A DNA stretch of 64,000 bases. Source: an uncultured Eubacterium sp. Lineage in GTDB: Bacteria; Bacillota; Clostridia; Lachnospirales; Lachnospiraceae. The position numbers and the translations under genes were made by a program. The notes beneath the pieces were generated by a model, which was given only the letters and a program-made list of their open reading frames with translations, was not told where the DNA came from and searched no databases. Every line of letters begins with the position of its first letter. The first letter of the stretch is position 1. Shown piece by piece: positions 1-7,149 of the stretch. The stretch lies in the NCBI GenBank assembly GCA_910577225.1, contig CAJTMV010000013.1, positions 15,119 to 79,118 of the forward strand, read 5' to 3'.

Positions 1-140
1 AATACTAACGGAACGCTTATAAAGTGAGAATACTAACGGAACGCTTATAAAGTGAGAATACTAACGGAACGCTTATAAAGTGAGTATTTTAACGGAACAT
101 TTATAAAGTGAGTGTTTTAATGGAACGCTTACAGAGTATA
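1..140. repeat. 28-bp tandem repeat array upstream of truB
   Basis: Three identical 28-bp units (1-28, 29-56, 57-84) are followed by two diverged units (85-112, 113-140) and possibly a sixth, strongly decayed one near 152-179. Each unit contains the words CGGAACGCTTATAAAGTGAG. 28 is not a multiple of three and every forward frame meets a stop within a unit or two, so the array is non-coding. It begins at the window edge and may extend upstream. The gradient from perfect to decayed units towards truB suggests expansion from the upstream side. Function is unknown. Confidence 0.9.
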
Positions 141-226
141 ATCAGAGTGCGTCTGCTAATGGAGCGTTGTAAGACGCGATTTACAGGTTTGCGGGGAATG
201 ATCCCGATTTGGAAGGAGCATCTCTC

Positions 227-1174
227 ATGGACGGAATGATAAATGTATTTAAGGAAAAAGGCTATACCTCCCATGATGTCGTTGCCAGGCTGCGGGGGAT
301 CTGTCGCCAGAAGAAAATCGGTCATACCGGTACGCTGGACCCGGATGCGCAGGGAGTGCTTCCGGTCTGTCTGGGAACGGCGACAAAAGTCTGTGAACTG
401 CTGACAGATAAGGATAAAGTGTATGAGGCGGTTCTTTTGCTTGGCAGAGAAACCGATACCCAGGATATCAGCGGTATCGTGAAAAATGAAACAGACGTTC
501 GGAATACGGAGCAGGAGGTACGGGATGCGATCGCTTCTTTTACCGGAGCGTACAGTCAGATACCGCCGATGTATTCGGCATTAAAAGTGAATGGAAAAAA
601 ATTATGCGATCTGGCGAGAGCCGGCGTGGAAGTAGCGCGCAGGCCAAGACAGGTCTATATTTATGAGATTGAGATCTTGTGGATGCGTCTTCCGAGAGTA
701 AAGCTGCGGGTCCATTGCTCCAAAGGCACTTATATCCGTACGCTTTGTCATGATATCGGACAAAAGCTCGGATGCGGCGGCTGTATGGAAGAACTGCTGC
801 GCACGAAAGTCAGCATTTTTGAACTCGGACAGGCACGAACGATCGCACAGATTCAGCAGCTGGCGGACGAAGACCGGCTGCAGGAAATTCTTTTGTCAAC
901 GGACCAGCTGTTTTTGGAATATCCAAAAGCAGAAGTAAAGGCCGGATTTGAAAAAATGCTCTGCAACGGCAACCGGCTGCCCGGACATGCCCTGCTTTGT
1001 TCAGATACCGGACATCGATACCGGGTTTATCTGGACGAATTGTTTTATGCAATCTATATGCCGGATGAAACGCGAGGAGATTACAAGCCTGTAAAAATAT
1101 TCGGAAGGGAACCAAAGGGAAAGGAACAAAGAGCAAAGGAAAAAACAGCAAAAGAACGGGGGAATGGCGCATGA
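227..1174 (+). CDS. truB: tRNA pseudouridine(55) synthase TruB
   Basis: Makes pseudouridine 55 in the T-loop of tRNAs. The N-terminal region carries the family signature GHTGTLDPDAQGVLP, including the catalytic aspartate, and a C-terminal part of about 80 residues fits the PUA RNA-binding extension. Length is 315 aa, normal for the family. The ATG at 227 is chosen over the upstream TTG at 209 because GGAAGGA at 211-217 sits nine bases before it and the protein then starts as in homologues (MDGMINVFKEKGYTSHDVV). It overlaps ribF by ATGA, so the two are translationally coupled. This truB-ribF order, followed further on by rpsO-pnp, is common in Clostridia. Confidence 0.97.
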   Translation: MDGMINVFKEKGYTSHDVVARLRGICRQKKIGHTGTLDPDAQGVLPVCLGTATKVCELLTDKDKVYEAVLLLGRETDTQDISGIVKNETDVRNTEQEVRDAIASFTGAYSQIPPMYSALKVNGKKLCDLARAGVEVARRPRQVYIYEIEILWMRLPRVKLRVHCSKGTYIRTLCHDIGQKLGCGGCMEELLRTKVSIFELGQARTIAQIQQLADEDRLQEILLSTDQLFLEYPKAEVKAGFEKMLCNGNRLPGHALLCSDTGHRYRVYLDELFYAIYMPDETRGDYKPVKIFGREPKGKEQRAKEKTAKERGNGA

Positions 1175-2091
1175 GATACGAAAAGGATTTTTTGCATTTA
1201 CAGCTGCAGGAGCCAACCGTTTTATCACTTGGAAAATTCGACGGGCTGCACCGCGGGCATGAGCTTTTGATGAGATCGGTATTTGAAAAAGCGCAGACCG
1301 GATTAAAAGCAGCCTTTTTTACGTTTGATATCCCTCCCTGCCAGGCGTCCGGAATCACCCAACAGGTAATTACGACAAATGAGGAAAAACAGCAGCTGTT
1401 TTTTGAGCGGGGCGCGGATTATCTGATGGAATGTCCGTTTACAAAAGAAATCATGCAGATGGAAGCAGAACGGTTTATCAAAGAAATTGTTACACGTTTC
1501 TGCGTGAAATGGCTCGTTGTCGGTACCGATTTTCGTTTTGGCCATCAGCGCAGAGGGGATTACCATATGCTGCAGGATTATGCGTCGGTATATGGTTACC
1601 AGGTGTGTGTCGTTGAAAAAATGCAGTATCACGACAGAGACATCAGCAGTACTTATATCCGGGAAGAGTTATTAAAAGGGAATATCGGGCTTGCCAACGA
1701 GCTGCTTGGATATCCATATTTTATTCAGGGAAAAATCGTACACGGCAATCAGGTAGGCCGTACCATCGGTTTTCCAACGATCAATATAAATCCGCCGCCG
1801 CAAAAGCTGCTCCCGCCGTTTGGCGTGTATCTGTCAAATATCCTTCTCGATGGAAAGCAGTATGCAGGCATTACGAATATCGGCAGGAAACCGACGATTC
1901 AGGGAGATTATCCGGCCGCGGCAGAGACGTATATTTATGATTTTAGCGGCGATGTGTATGAAAAGACTGCAAAAGTGGAACTGCTGCATTTTGAACGTCC
2001 GGAGATGAAATTCGAAGGAATCGCGCAGCTTAAACAGCAGTTAAAAAAGGATATTGCTTATGGGGCAGAGTATCTGGCTGGTCAGAGATGA
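1171..2091 (+). CDS. ribF: Bifunctional riboflavin kinase / FAD synthetase
   Basis: Converts riboflavin to FMN and FMN to FAD. The N-terminal adenylyltransferase half has the nucleotidyltransferase signature GKFDGLHRGHELLM near residues 17-30; the C-terminal riboflavin kinase half has GRTIGFPTININ near residue 193. Length is 306 aa, typical of RibF. The start overlaps the truB stop (ATGA). No terminator is evident immediately downstream, where the palindromic element region begins. Confidence 0.96.
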   Translation: MRYEKDFLHLQLQEPTVLSLGKFDGLHRGHELLMRSVFEKAQTGLKAAFFTFDIPPCQASGITQQVITTNEEKQQLFFERGADYLMECPFTKEIMQMEAERFIKEIVTRFCVKWLVVGTDFRFGHQRRGDYHMLQDYASVYGYQVCVVEKMQYHDRDISSTYIREELLKGNIGLANELLGYPYFIQGKIVHGNQVGRTIGFPTININPPPQKLLPPFGVYLSNILLDGKQYAGITNIGRKPTIQGDYPAAAETYIYDFSGDVYEKTAKVELLHFERPEMKFEGIAQLKQQLKKDIAYGAEYLAGQR

Positions 2092-2118
2092 CCGGCCTTT
2101 TGTTATTTTGGGTGGGAA

Positions 2119-2412
2119 GTGGCTGCGCGGACGTGTCCGTGACGGCTGGCAGGAACCTGGAACCGGCGGCAGGGGACGGAGCGGACAAGGGCAACGCTGC
2201 GGTGAACTAATCGTTAACTCCGACTAAGACATTCGGCGTGTGAGCTTCATGCCTAAGTCTGCGTGCCCAAGGGGCAGATCCTAAGTGCTGGATTTCACCT
2301 CCGCTAAAAACGTCCTTCGGATGTCCTTTCCGTCCCCTGCCGCCGGTTCCAGGTTCCTGCCAGCCGGTTCCAGGTTCCTGCCAGCCGGTTCCAGGTTCCT
2401 GCCAGCCGTCAC
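2119..2412. repeat. Palindromic intergenic element, copy A
   Basis: A 42-base left arm (2139-2180) is matched by its exact reverse complement at the right end (2329-2412), except that a 21-bp block in the right arm is present three times (2342-2362, 2363-2383, 2384-2404). The core of about 150 bp between the arms is closely similar to the core of copy B (about 2665-2914, opposite strand), including the words TTAACTCCGACTAAGAC and ATTCGGCGTGTG. No ORF of note is inside. It resembles a MITE or a structured intergenic RNA element; it is not assigned to a known family. Confidence 0.85.
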
Positions 2413-2664
2413 AGATACTGTATATCGGGCAGTTTCAGATGAATCTGTTTCAGATATTGTATAATTAGCAAAGCCTGATCTGGCCAGACGCAGCTGTCTG
2501 CAGATGGAAATTCTTCCAACAGCGATCTGCTGAAAGAACAGGAAAGCGATGATTTCTCAGAGATGAAATGAAATACCCGCCCAGACGCAGGAGCCATTCT
2601 GTAATCCATGATATCTGCGTGTATCAGTCAGCATAAAAATTGAATATTATTCACTTAAAACCAG
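2413..2664. other. Spacer between the two palindromic elements, no clear gene
   Basis: About 250 bases lie between the inverted element copies. A 66-codon reading frame exists on the minus strand (2409-2609), but it has no convincing SD, matches no family I recognise, and runs into the repeat. I see no supported gene. It could be a passenger segment or remnant carried between the two copies. Confidence 0.4.
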
Positions 2665-2914
2665 CCATAAAACAGTGTGCATGCCAGCCGCAGGGGTTTT
2701 GGAGCGGGGCGCAGGGGACGGAGCGGACATCCGAAGGGCGTTTTTAGCGGAGGTGAAATCCAGCGCTTACGGAGACTTAGGCATGAGGTCCACACGCCGA
2801 ATGTCTTAGTCGGAGTTAGCGATTAGTTCACCGCAGCGTTGCCCTTGTCCGCTCCGTCCCCTGCGCCCCGCTCCAGAACCCCTGCCGGCTGGCATGCTCA
2901 CGTCCGCGCAGCCA
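2665..2914. repeat. Palindromic intergenic element, copy B (inverted)
   Basis: Arms at 2679-2727 and 2848-2897 pair over 49 of 50 positions with one unpaired base and one mismatch. The inner arm (GGGGACGGAGCGGA) matches copy A, but the outer arm differs completely in sequence from copy A while still pairing with itself. The core is the reverse complement of copy A's core with a shorter central part. The outer end, GTGGCTGCGCGGACGTG read on the minus strand (about 2897-2914), is also shared with the left edge of copy A (2119-2135). Confidence 0.85.
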
Positions 2915-2955
2915 CAGTTTCGAAATTTTTTTATTACAAAGTTATTACAACGCCG

Positions 2956-2984
2956 TTGACAGCAATAGGCGATATTGCTATAAT
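2956..2984 (+). promoter_or_regulatory. Consensus sigma-A promoter for the NlpC/P60 gene
   Basis: TTGACA at 2956-2961, a 17-bp spacer, and TATAAT at 2979-2984 preceded by TGC (extended -10). This is a perfect vegetative promoter, giving a 5' leader of about 100 bases before the start at 3091. It lies just outside palindromic element copy B. Confidence 0.85.
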
Positions 2985-3090
2985 ATAACAAGATTGAGAA
3001 AAAATATTGCATTTTACGAAAAAAACATGTGTAAACAGCAAATACACAGAAATAAAATACAATGGATAATGATGATTCAGGAGGAAAAAA

Positions 3091-4203
3091 ATGAAATTCA
3101 GATTCATAAAACTTGGAGCAATCTTCATGACAGCGGTGACAGTTTTAACAGGCACAGGAACAATGGCGGCCCGGGCGTCCTCTATACGGGCAGGCGTCAG
3201 CGATGTGCTGACCGAATGTTTAAATGAAAATGCAAAAACAATGGCAGCAAAAGAGAACGTTGGAAAGAATGCAAAGTTACTGAAAACGGCAAATGTGCCA
3301 GTTCAGAAAAAAGATACCGCAAAGGCAGAAAAACGATCCAAAAAGATAGCAGATCCGGAAGATAACACGATCTGCGGATATACGAATCTGGGTATTGCAA
3401 ATGTAAGCAATTACTTAAATGTACGCGAAGAGGCAGGGGAAGACGCTAAGATTGTCGGAAAGCTGCCGGCGGACGCAGGCTGTGAGATTTTGGATACGCA
3501 GGACGGATGGTATCGGATTCGTTCCGGAAAAGTAAGCGGTTATGTCAGAGGAGATTACATCATTACCGGAGATGAAGCCAGACAGATGGCGGAAAAATTA
3601 AAAAAGACAATGGCGACCGTAAATACGCTGACGGTTTATATACGGGAGAAGCCAAATACAGACTGTACGATTTTAACGATCGTTACGACAGACGAAGAGC
3701 TGGAAGTAGTAGAAGAAGGCGAAGAATGGATTGAAATCAAGCTCGACGATGAAAACGGATTTGTCAATGCGCAGTATGTAAATCTTTCAGAAGAATTGAA
3801 AAAGGCGATGCCTTATACAGAAACAGAACGCAGCGCAGAGATATCAGATACGAAATATTCGCTGGTACAAAAAGCGTTAAGCTACGTAGGCGGCCGTTAT
3901 GTCTGGGGAGGGACAAGCCTGACAAACGGCGTGGACTGCTCCGGATTTACCATGCAGATTATGGCGCAGTACGGCGTACATCTGCCGCACTCTTCCAGAG
4001 GACAGGCTGGCTATGGCCGAAGCGTAAGCACGTCTGAGCTGCAGCCGGGCGATCTGATCTTTTATGGCAGCGGCAGCTCGATCAGTCATGTGGCGATTTA
4101 TATCGGCAATGGTCAGATTGTACATGCCAGCAACAGCCGGGACGGCATTAAAGTGTCCAACGCATTTTATCGTACGCCGATCTGCTGCAGAAGAATGCTG
4201 TAA
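3091..4203 (+). CDS. Secreted cell-wall hydrolase: SH3 repeats plus NlpC/P60 endopeptidase
   Basis: Exported peptidoglycan endopeptidase, likely cutting within stem peptides. A signal peptide spans about residues 1-30 (MKFRF..., hydrophobic core, ...AARASS). Two bacterial SH3-type domains follow (about 95-150, containing YLNVREEAGEDAKIVGKL, and about 165-225, containing VNTLTVYIREKPN). The C-terminal NlpC/P60 domain (about 255-370) has the catalytic cysteine in DCSGF (about residue 283), the histidine in SHVAIYIG (about 333) and a third polar residue in IVHAS (about 345). SD AGGAGG is seven bases before the ATG. It is monocistronic behind a consensus promoter. Likely role is wall remodelling or cell separation; the substrate bond is not determinable here. 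Confidence 0.93.
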   Translation: MKFRFIKLGAIFMTAVTVLTGTGTMAARASSIRAGVSDVLTECLNENAKTMAAKENVGKNAKLLKTANVPVQKKDTAKAEKRSKKIADPEDNTICGYTNLGIANVSNYLNVREEAGEDAKIVGKLPADAGCEILDTQDGWYRIRSGKVSGYVRGDYIITGDEARQMAEKLKKTMATVNTLTVYIREKPNTDCTILTIVTTDEELEVVEEGEEWIEIKLDDENGFVNAQYVNLSEELKKAMPYTETERSAEISDTKYSLVQKALSYVGGRYVWGGTSLTNGVDCSGFTMQIMAQYGVHLPHSSRGQAGYGRSVSTSELQPGDLIFYGSGSSISHVAIYIGNGQIVHASNSRDGIKVSNAFYRTPICCRRML

Positions 4204-4259
4204 TTGTTTGGACATCCATGGCACTGCCAGAACACCGTCCGATTATTAAAAAAAAACAG

Positions 4260-4288
4260 TTTACAACGACTGACAGGTATGCTATATT
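4260..4288 (+). promoter_or_regulatory. rpsO promoter
   Basis: TTTACA at 4260-4265, exactly 17 bp, then TATATT at 4283-4288 with an upstream TGC (extended -10). Transcription would begin near 4295, just before the candidate S15 leader. Confidence 0.75.
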
Positions 4289-4297
4289 GGAATGGCA

Positions 4298-4375
4298 TGA
4301 GTAAGCCCGTATTCGGTAGATGGACACTCCGACCTTTTACTGAGTATCATGTGTAAGTGGGCGATTATCAAATAA
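4298..4375 (+). promoter_or_regulatory. Candidate S15 autoregulatory leader (three-way junction)
   Basis: The rpsO 5' region can fold into three helices: a closing stem TAAGCCC with GGGCGATTA (two bulged bases), a hairpin closed by TCGG/CCGA, and a second hairpin CTTTTAC/GTGTAAG (six of seven pairs). A three-way junction directly upstream of rpsO is how many Firmicutes S15 proteins repress their own mRNA by mimicking the 16S rRNA site. The fold is worked out by hand; assignment to the known S15 leader family is inference. Confidence 0.55.
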
Positions 4376-4390
4376 ATGGAGGACATTTTC

Positions 4391-4657
4391 ATGTTATCAA
4401 AAGAAAAGAAAGAAACGATTATTAAAGAGTATGGCAAAAAACCAGGCGATACCGGTTCACCGGAAGTACAGATCGCTCTGCTGACGGAGCGCATCAACGA
4501 GCTGACCGAGCATTTAAAGGTGAACCAGAAAGATCACCATTCCAGAAGAGGTCTTTTGAAGATGGTTGGTCAGAGAAGAGGTTTGCTGGCTTATCTTAAG
4601 AAGAGTGATATCGAAAGATACCGTACTTTGATTAAGCGTTTAGGATTAAGAAAATAA
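4391..4657 (+). CDS. rpsO: 30S ribosomal protein S15
   Basis: Binds the central domain of 16S rRNA early in small-subunit assembly. The 88-aa protein starts MLSKEKKETIIKEYG and has the family motifs TGSPEVQIALLTERI and KDHHSRRGLLKMVGQR. The ATG at 4391 is preferred to the in-frame ATG at 4376 because TGGAGG (4377-4382) lies between them as its SD and the protein then has the standard length. It is followed by a strong terminator and then pnp. Confidence 0.98.
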   Translation: MLSKEKKETIIKEYGKKPGDTGSPEVQIALLTERINELTEHLKVNQKDHHSRRGLLKMVGQRRGLLAYLKKSDIERYRTLIKRLGLRK

Positions 4658-4666
4658 TTCTGTGGG

Positions 4667-4696
4667 AAAAGAGCGGATTTTTTCCGCTCTTTTTTA
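4667..4696 (+). terminator. rpsO terminator
   Basis: AAAGAGCGGA and its complement TCCGCTCTTT form a stem around a short T-rich loop, followed by six Ts. It separates rpsO from pnp, implying that pnp has its own promoter or depends on read-through. Confidence 0.9.
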
Positions 4697-4748
4697 GGAA
4701 TATGAAAAACAGGATACAGGATTAGAACTATTTTATCAAATAATATCT

Positions 4749-4838
4749 GGTTGGGGTGTTAAAAGGAAACTGCCGTATGGCAGCGTGTTAACGACAGACC
4801 TTTGCAGGTTCCGGCATTTTCCTTCTGACACCCAAACC
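4749..4838 (+). promoter_or_regulatory. Structured pnp leader (candidate regulatory RNA)
   Basis: About 90 bases fold into a multibranched structure. The ends pair (GGTTGGGGTGT with ACACCCAAACC), AAGGAAA pairs with TTTCCTT just inside, and two small hairpins (CTGCCGTATGGCAG and ACCTTTGCAGGT) sit within. The closing stem ends 19 bases before the pnp start, next to its SD. It matches no riboswitch consensus I know. It could serve PNPase autoregulation, as leader stems do for pnp in enterobacteria, but that is analogy. Confidence 0.6.
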
Positions 4839-4857
4839 ATAAAAAAGGAGAAAAGAA

Positions 4858-6951
4858 ATGTATAAAAGTTATTCTATGGAAATCGGCGGAAAGACATTTA
4901 CCGTTGAAATTGGCCGCGTATGCGCACAGGCAAATGGCGCGGCACTGATTCGATATGGAGAGACGACGGTTCTTTCTACCGCGACCGCGTCTGACAAGCC
5001 AAGAGATGGGATCGATTTTTTCCCATTAAGTGTAGAATATGAAGAAAAGCAATATGCCGTAGGAAAGATCCCGGGCGGATTTAACAAACGGGAAGGAAAG
5101 GCTTCTGAAAACGCGATACTGACCTCCCGTGTCATCGATCGTCCTATGCGTCCGTTATTCCCGAAAGATTACAGAAATGACGTAACGTTAAACAATATGG
5201 TTATGAGTGTGGACCCGCAATGTCGTCCGGAGATAACCGCAATGCTTGGCGCGGCGATTTCAGCCTGTATTTCGGATATTCCGTTTTGCGGTCCATGTGC
5301 GATGACGCAGATCGGAATGGTGGACGGGCAGTTTATCATCAATCCATCTCAGCAGGAATGGGACGAGGGCGATCTGCAGCTTACGGTGGCGTCCACTATG
5401 GAAAAGGTGATTATGATCGAAGCCGGAGCGAACGAGATTCCAGAAGCAAAGATGCTTGAAGCGATTTATATGGCGCATGATATCAACCAGACGATTAATG
5501 ATTTTATTAATCGTATTGTGGCAGAGTCCGGAAAGCCAAAACACGAATATACAAGCTGCGCGATTCCGGAAGAAATGTTTGCAGCCATGAAGGAAATCGT
5601 AACTCCGCAGGAAATGGAAGACGCGGTATTTACCGATCAGAAACAGGTACGTGAAGAAAATATCCGTAAGATTACGGAAAAATTTGAAGAAGCATTCGCT
5701 GAAAACGAAGAATGGCTCGCAGTACTTGGGGAGGCAGTTTATCAGTATCAGAAAAAGACCGTTCGCAAAATGATCTTAAAAGACCGCAAACGTCCGGACG
5801 GGCGTGCCATCGATCAGATTCGTCCGTTGGCAGCAGAGGTCGATCTGATTCCAAGAGTACATGGCTCTGCGATGTTTACCCGCGGACAGACCCAGATTTG
5901 CGATATTGTGACGCTGGCGCCAATGTCTGAAGTACAAAAGGTAGACGGTCTGGATGAAAATATTGTGTTAAAGCGATACATGCATCACTATAATTTCCCA
6001 TCGTATTCCGTAGGTGAGACAAAGCCGTCGAGAGGCCCGGGCCGGCGTGAGATCGGACATGGCGCGCTCGCAGAAAAAGCGCTGGTTCCTGTGCTGCCGT
6101 CTGTGGAAGAGTTTCCATATGCGATTCGCGCCGTATCTGAAACGTTCGAATCAAACGGTTCTACATCCATGGCTTCGACCTGCGCTTCCTGTTTGTCTCT
6201 GATGGCAGCCGGGGTACCGATTAAAAAAATGGTCGCTGGTATTTCGTGCGGTCTTGTAACCGGCGATACAGATGATGATTATGTAGTACTGACCGATATC
6301 CAGGGACTCGAAGATTTCTTCGGAGATATGGACTTCAAGGTGACAGGAACGCATGATGGTATTACGGCGATTCAGATGGATATTAAAATCCACGGCCTGA
6401 CCCGTCCGATTGTGGAAGAGGCGATTACACGGACAAGAGAAGCAAGACTTTATATTATGGACGAAGTAATGTCCAAGGCGATCGCAGAGCCGAGAAAGGA
6501 AGTTGCGGCTCTGGCGCCTAAGATCATCCAGATTCAGATCGATCCGATGAAGATCGGAGATGTTGTCGGACAAAGAGGCAAGACCATCAATGAGATTATC
6601 GAACGTACCGGCGTAAAGATCGATATCAGTGACGAAGGCTCTGTATCCATATGCGGGACGGATAAGCAGATGATGCAAAAAGCAGTGGAAATGATCGAAA
6701 TCATCACGACCAACTTTGAAGAAGGCCAGATCTTTAAAGGAAAAGTAATCAGTATCAAAGAATTTGGCGCATTTATTGAATTTGCCCCGGGCAAAGAGGG
6801 AATGGTGCACATTTCCAAGATTACAAAGGGAAGAATCAATCATGTGGAAGATGTTCTGACGCTTGGCGATATCGTTACCGTGATCTGCCTTGGGAAAGAT
6901 AAAATGGGACGTATCAGCTTTAGCATCAAGGACGTGCCGAAGGATAAATAA
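4858..6951 (+). CDS. pnp: Polyribonucleotide nucleotidyltransferase (PNPase)
   Basis: 3'-5' phosphorolytic exoribonuclease of the RNA degradation machinery, also able to add tails. The 697-aa protein has two RNase PH cores (about 12-143 and 324-460, the second with GDTDDDYVVLTDIQG and GDMDFKVTGT), a KH domain (about 553-612, with IGDVVGQRGKTINEI) and a C-terminal S1 domain (about 620-690, with GAFIEFAPGKEGMVHIS). Length is normal. SD AAAGGAG is seven bases before the ATG. It lies downstream of rpsO as in most bacteria, behind a structured leader. Confidence 0.98.
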   Translation: MYKSYSMEIGGKTFTVEIGRVCAQANGAALIRYGETTVLSTATASDKPRDGIDFFPLSVEYEEKQYAVGKIPGGFNKREGKASENAILTSRVIDRPMRPLFPKDYRNDVTLNNMVMSVDPQCRPEITAMLGAAISACISDIPFCGPCAMTQIGMVDGQFIINPSQQEWDEGDLQLTVASTMEKVIMIEAGANEIPEAKMLEAIYMAHDINQTINDFINRIVAESGKPKHEYTSCAIPEEMFAAMKEIVTPQEMEDAVFTDQKQVREENIRKITEKFEEAFAENEEWLAVLGEAVYQYQKKTVRKMILKDRKRPDGRAIDQIRPLAAEVDLIPRVHGSAMFTRGQTQICDIVTLAPMSEVQKVDGLDENIVLKRYMHHYNFPSYSVGETKPSRGPGRREIGHGALAEKALVPVLPSVEEFPYAIRAVSETFESNGSTSMASTCASCLSLMAAGVPIKKMVAGISCGLVTGDTDDDYVVLTDIQGLEDFFGDMDFKVTGTHDGITAIQMDIKIHGLTRPIVEEAITRTREARLYIMDEVMSKAIAEPRKEVAALAPKIIQIQIDPMKIGDVVGQRGKTINEIIERTGVKIDISDEGSVSICGTDKQMMQKAVEMIEIITTNFEEGQIFKGKVISIKEFGAFIEFAPGKEGMVHISKITKGRINHVEDVLTLGDIVTVICLGKDKMGRISFSIKDVPKDK

Positions 6952-7015
6952 AAATCGCTGCGGTCGGACGGTATGAGGGATATGTATCAGAAGATAAATA
7001 AAAACAGCGATCGAT

Positions 7016-7057
7016 AAAAAATACTGCAGGCATCAGAGATGTCTGCAGTATTTTTTA
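7016..7057. terminator. Bidirectional terminator between pnp and the MutS-like gene
   Basis: A near-perfect hairpin with stem ATACTGCAG/CTGCAGTAT, extended by CAT/ATG, is flanked by A6 on one side and T6 on the other. It can therefore end transcription of both convergent genes. Confidence 0.9.
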
Positions 7058-7149
7058 ATAGGAATTGCAAATAACTCACGAAGCGATCTGCCTGCAGGCG
7101 CCATGCTGAAAGAGGTCGTCAGTTTATGGGCGCCACGGCTTACCAGAGA

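Noticed and set aside
1..179. CRISPR array as an explanation for the 28-bp repeats
   Set aside because: The units are directly adjacent without spacers, and there are no cas genes in the window.
2409..2609. 66-codon minus-strand frame between the palindromic elements
   Set aside because: No convincing SD or family match, and the end overlaps the repeat arm.
6151..6843. Long minus-strand frame (230 codons) within pnp
   Set aside because: Shadow of the pnp coding strand; no SD, odd composition (many H, C, F), and pnp is beyond doubt on the plus strand.
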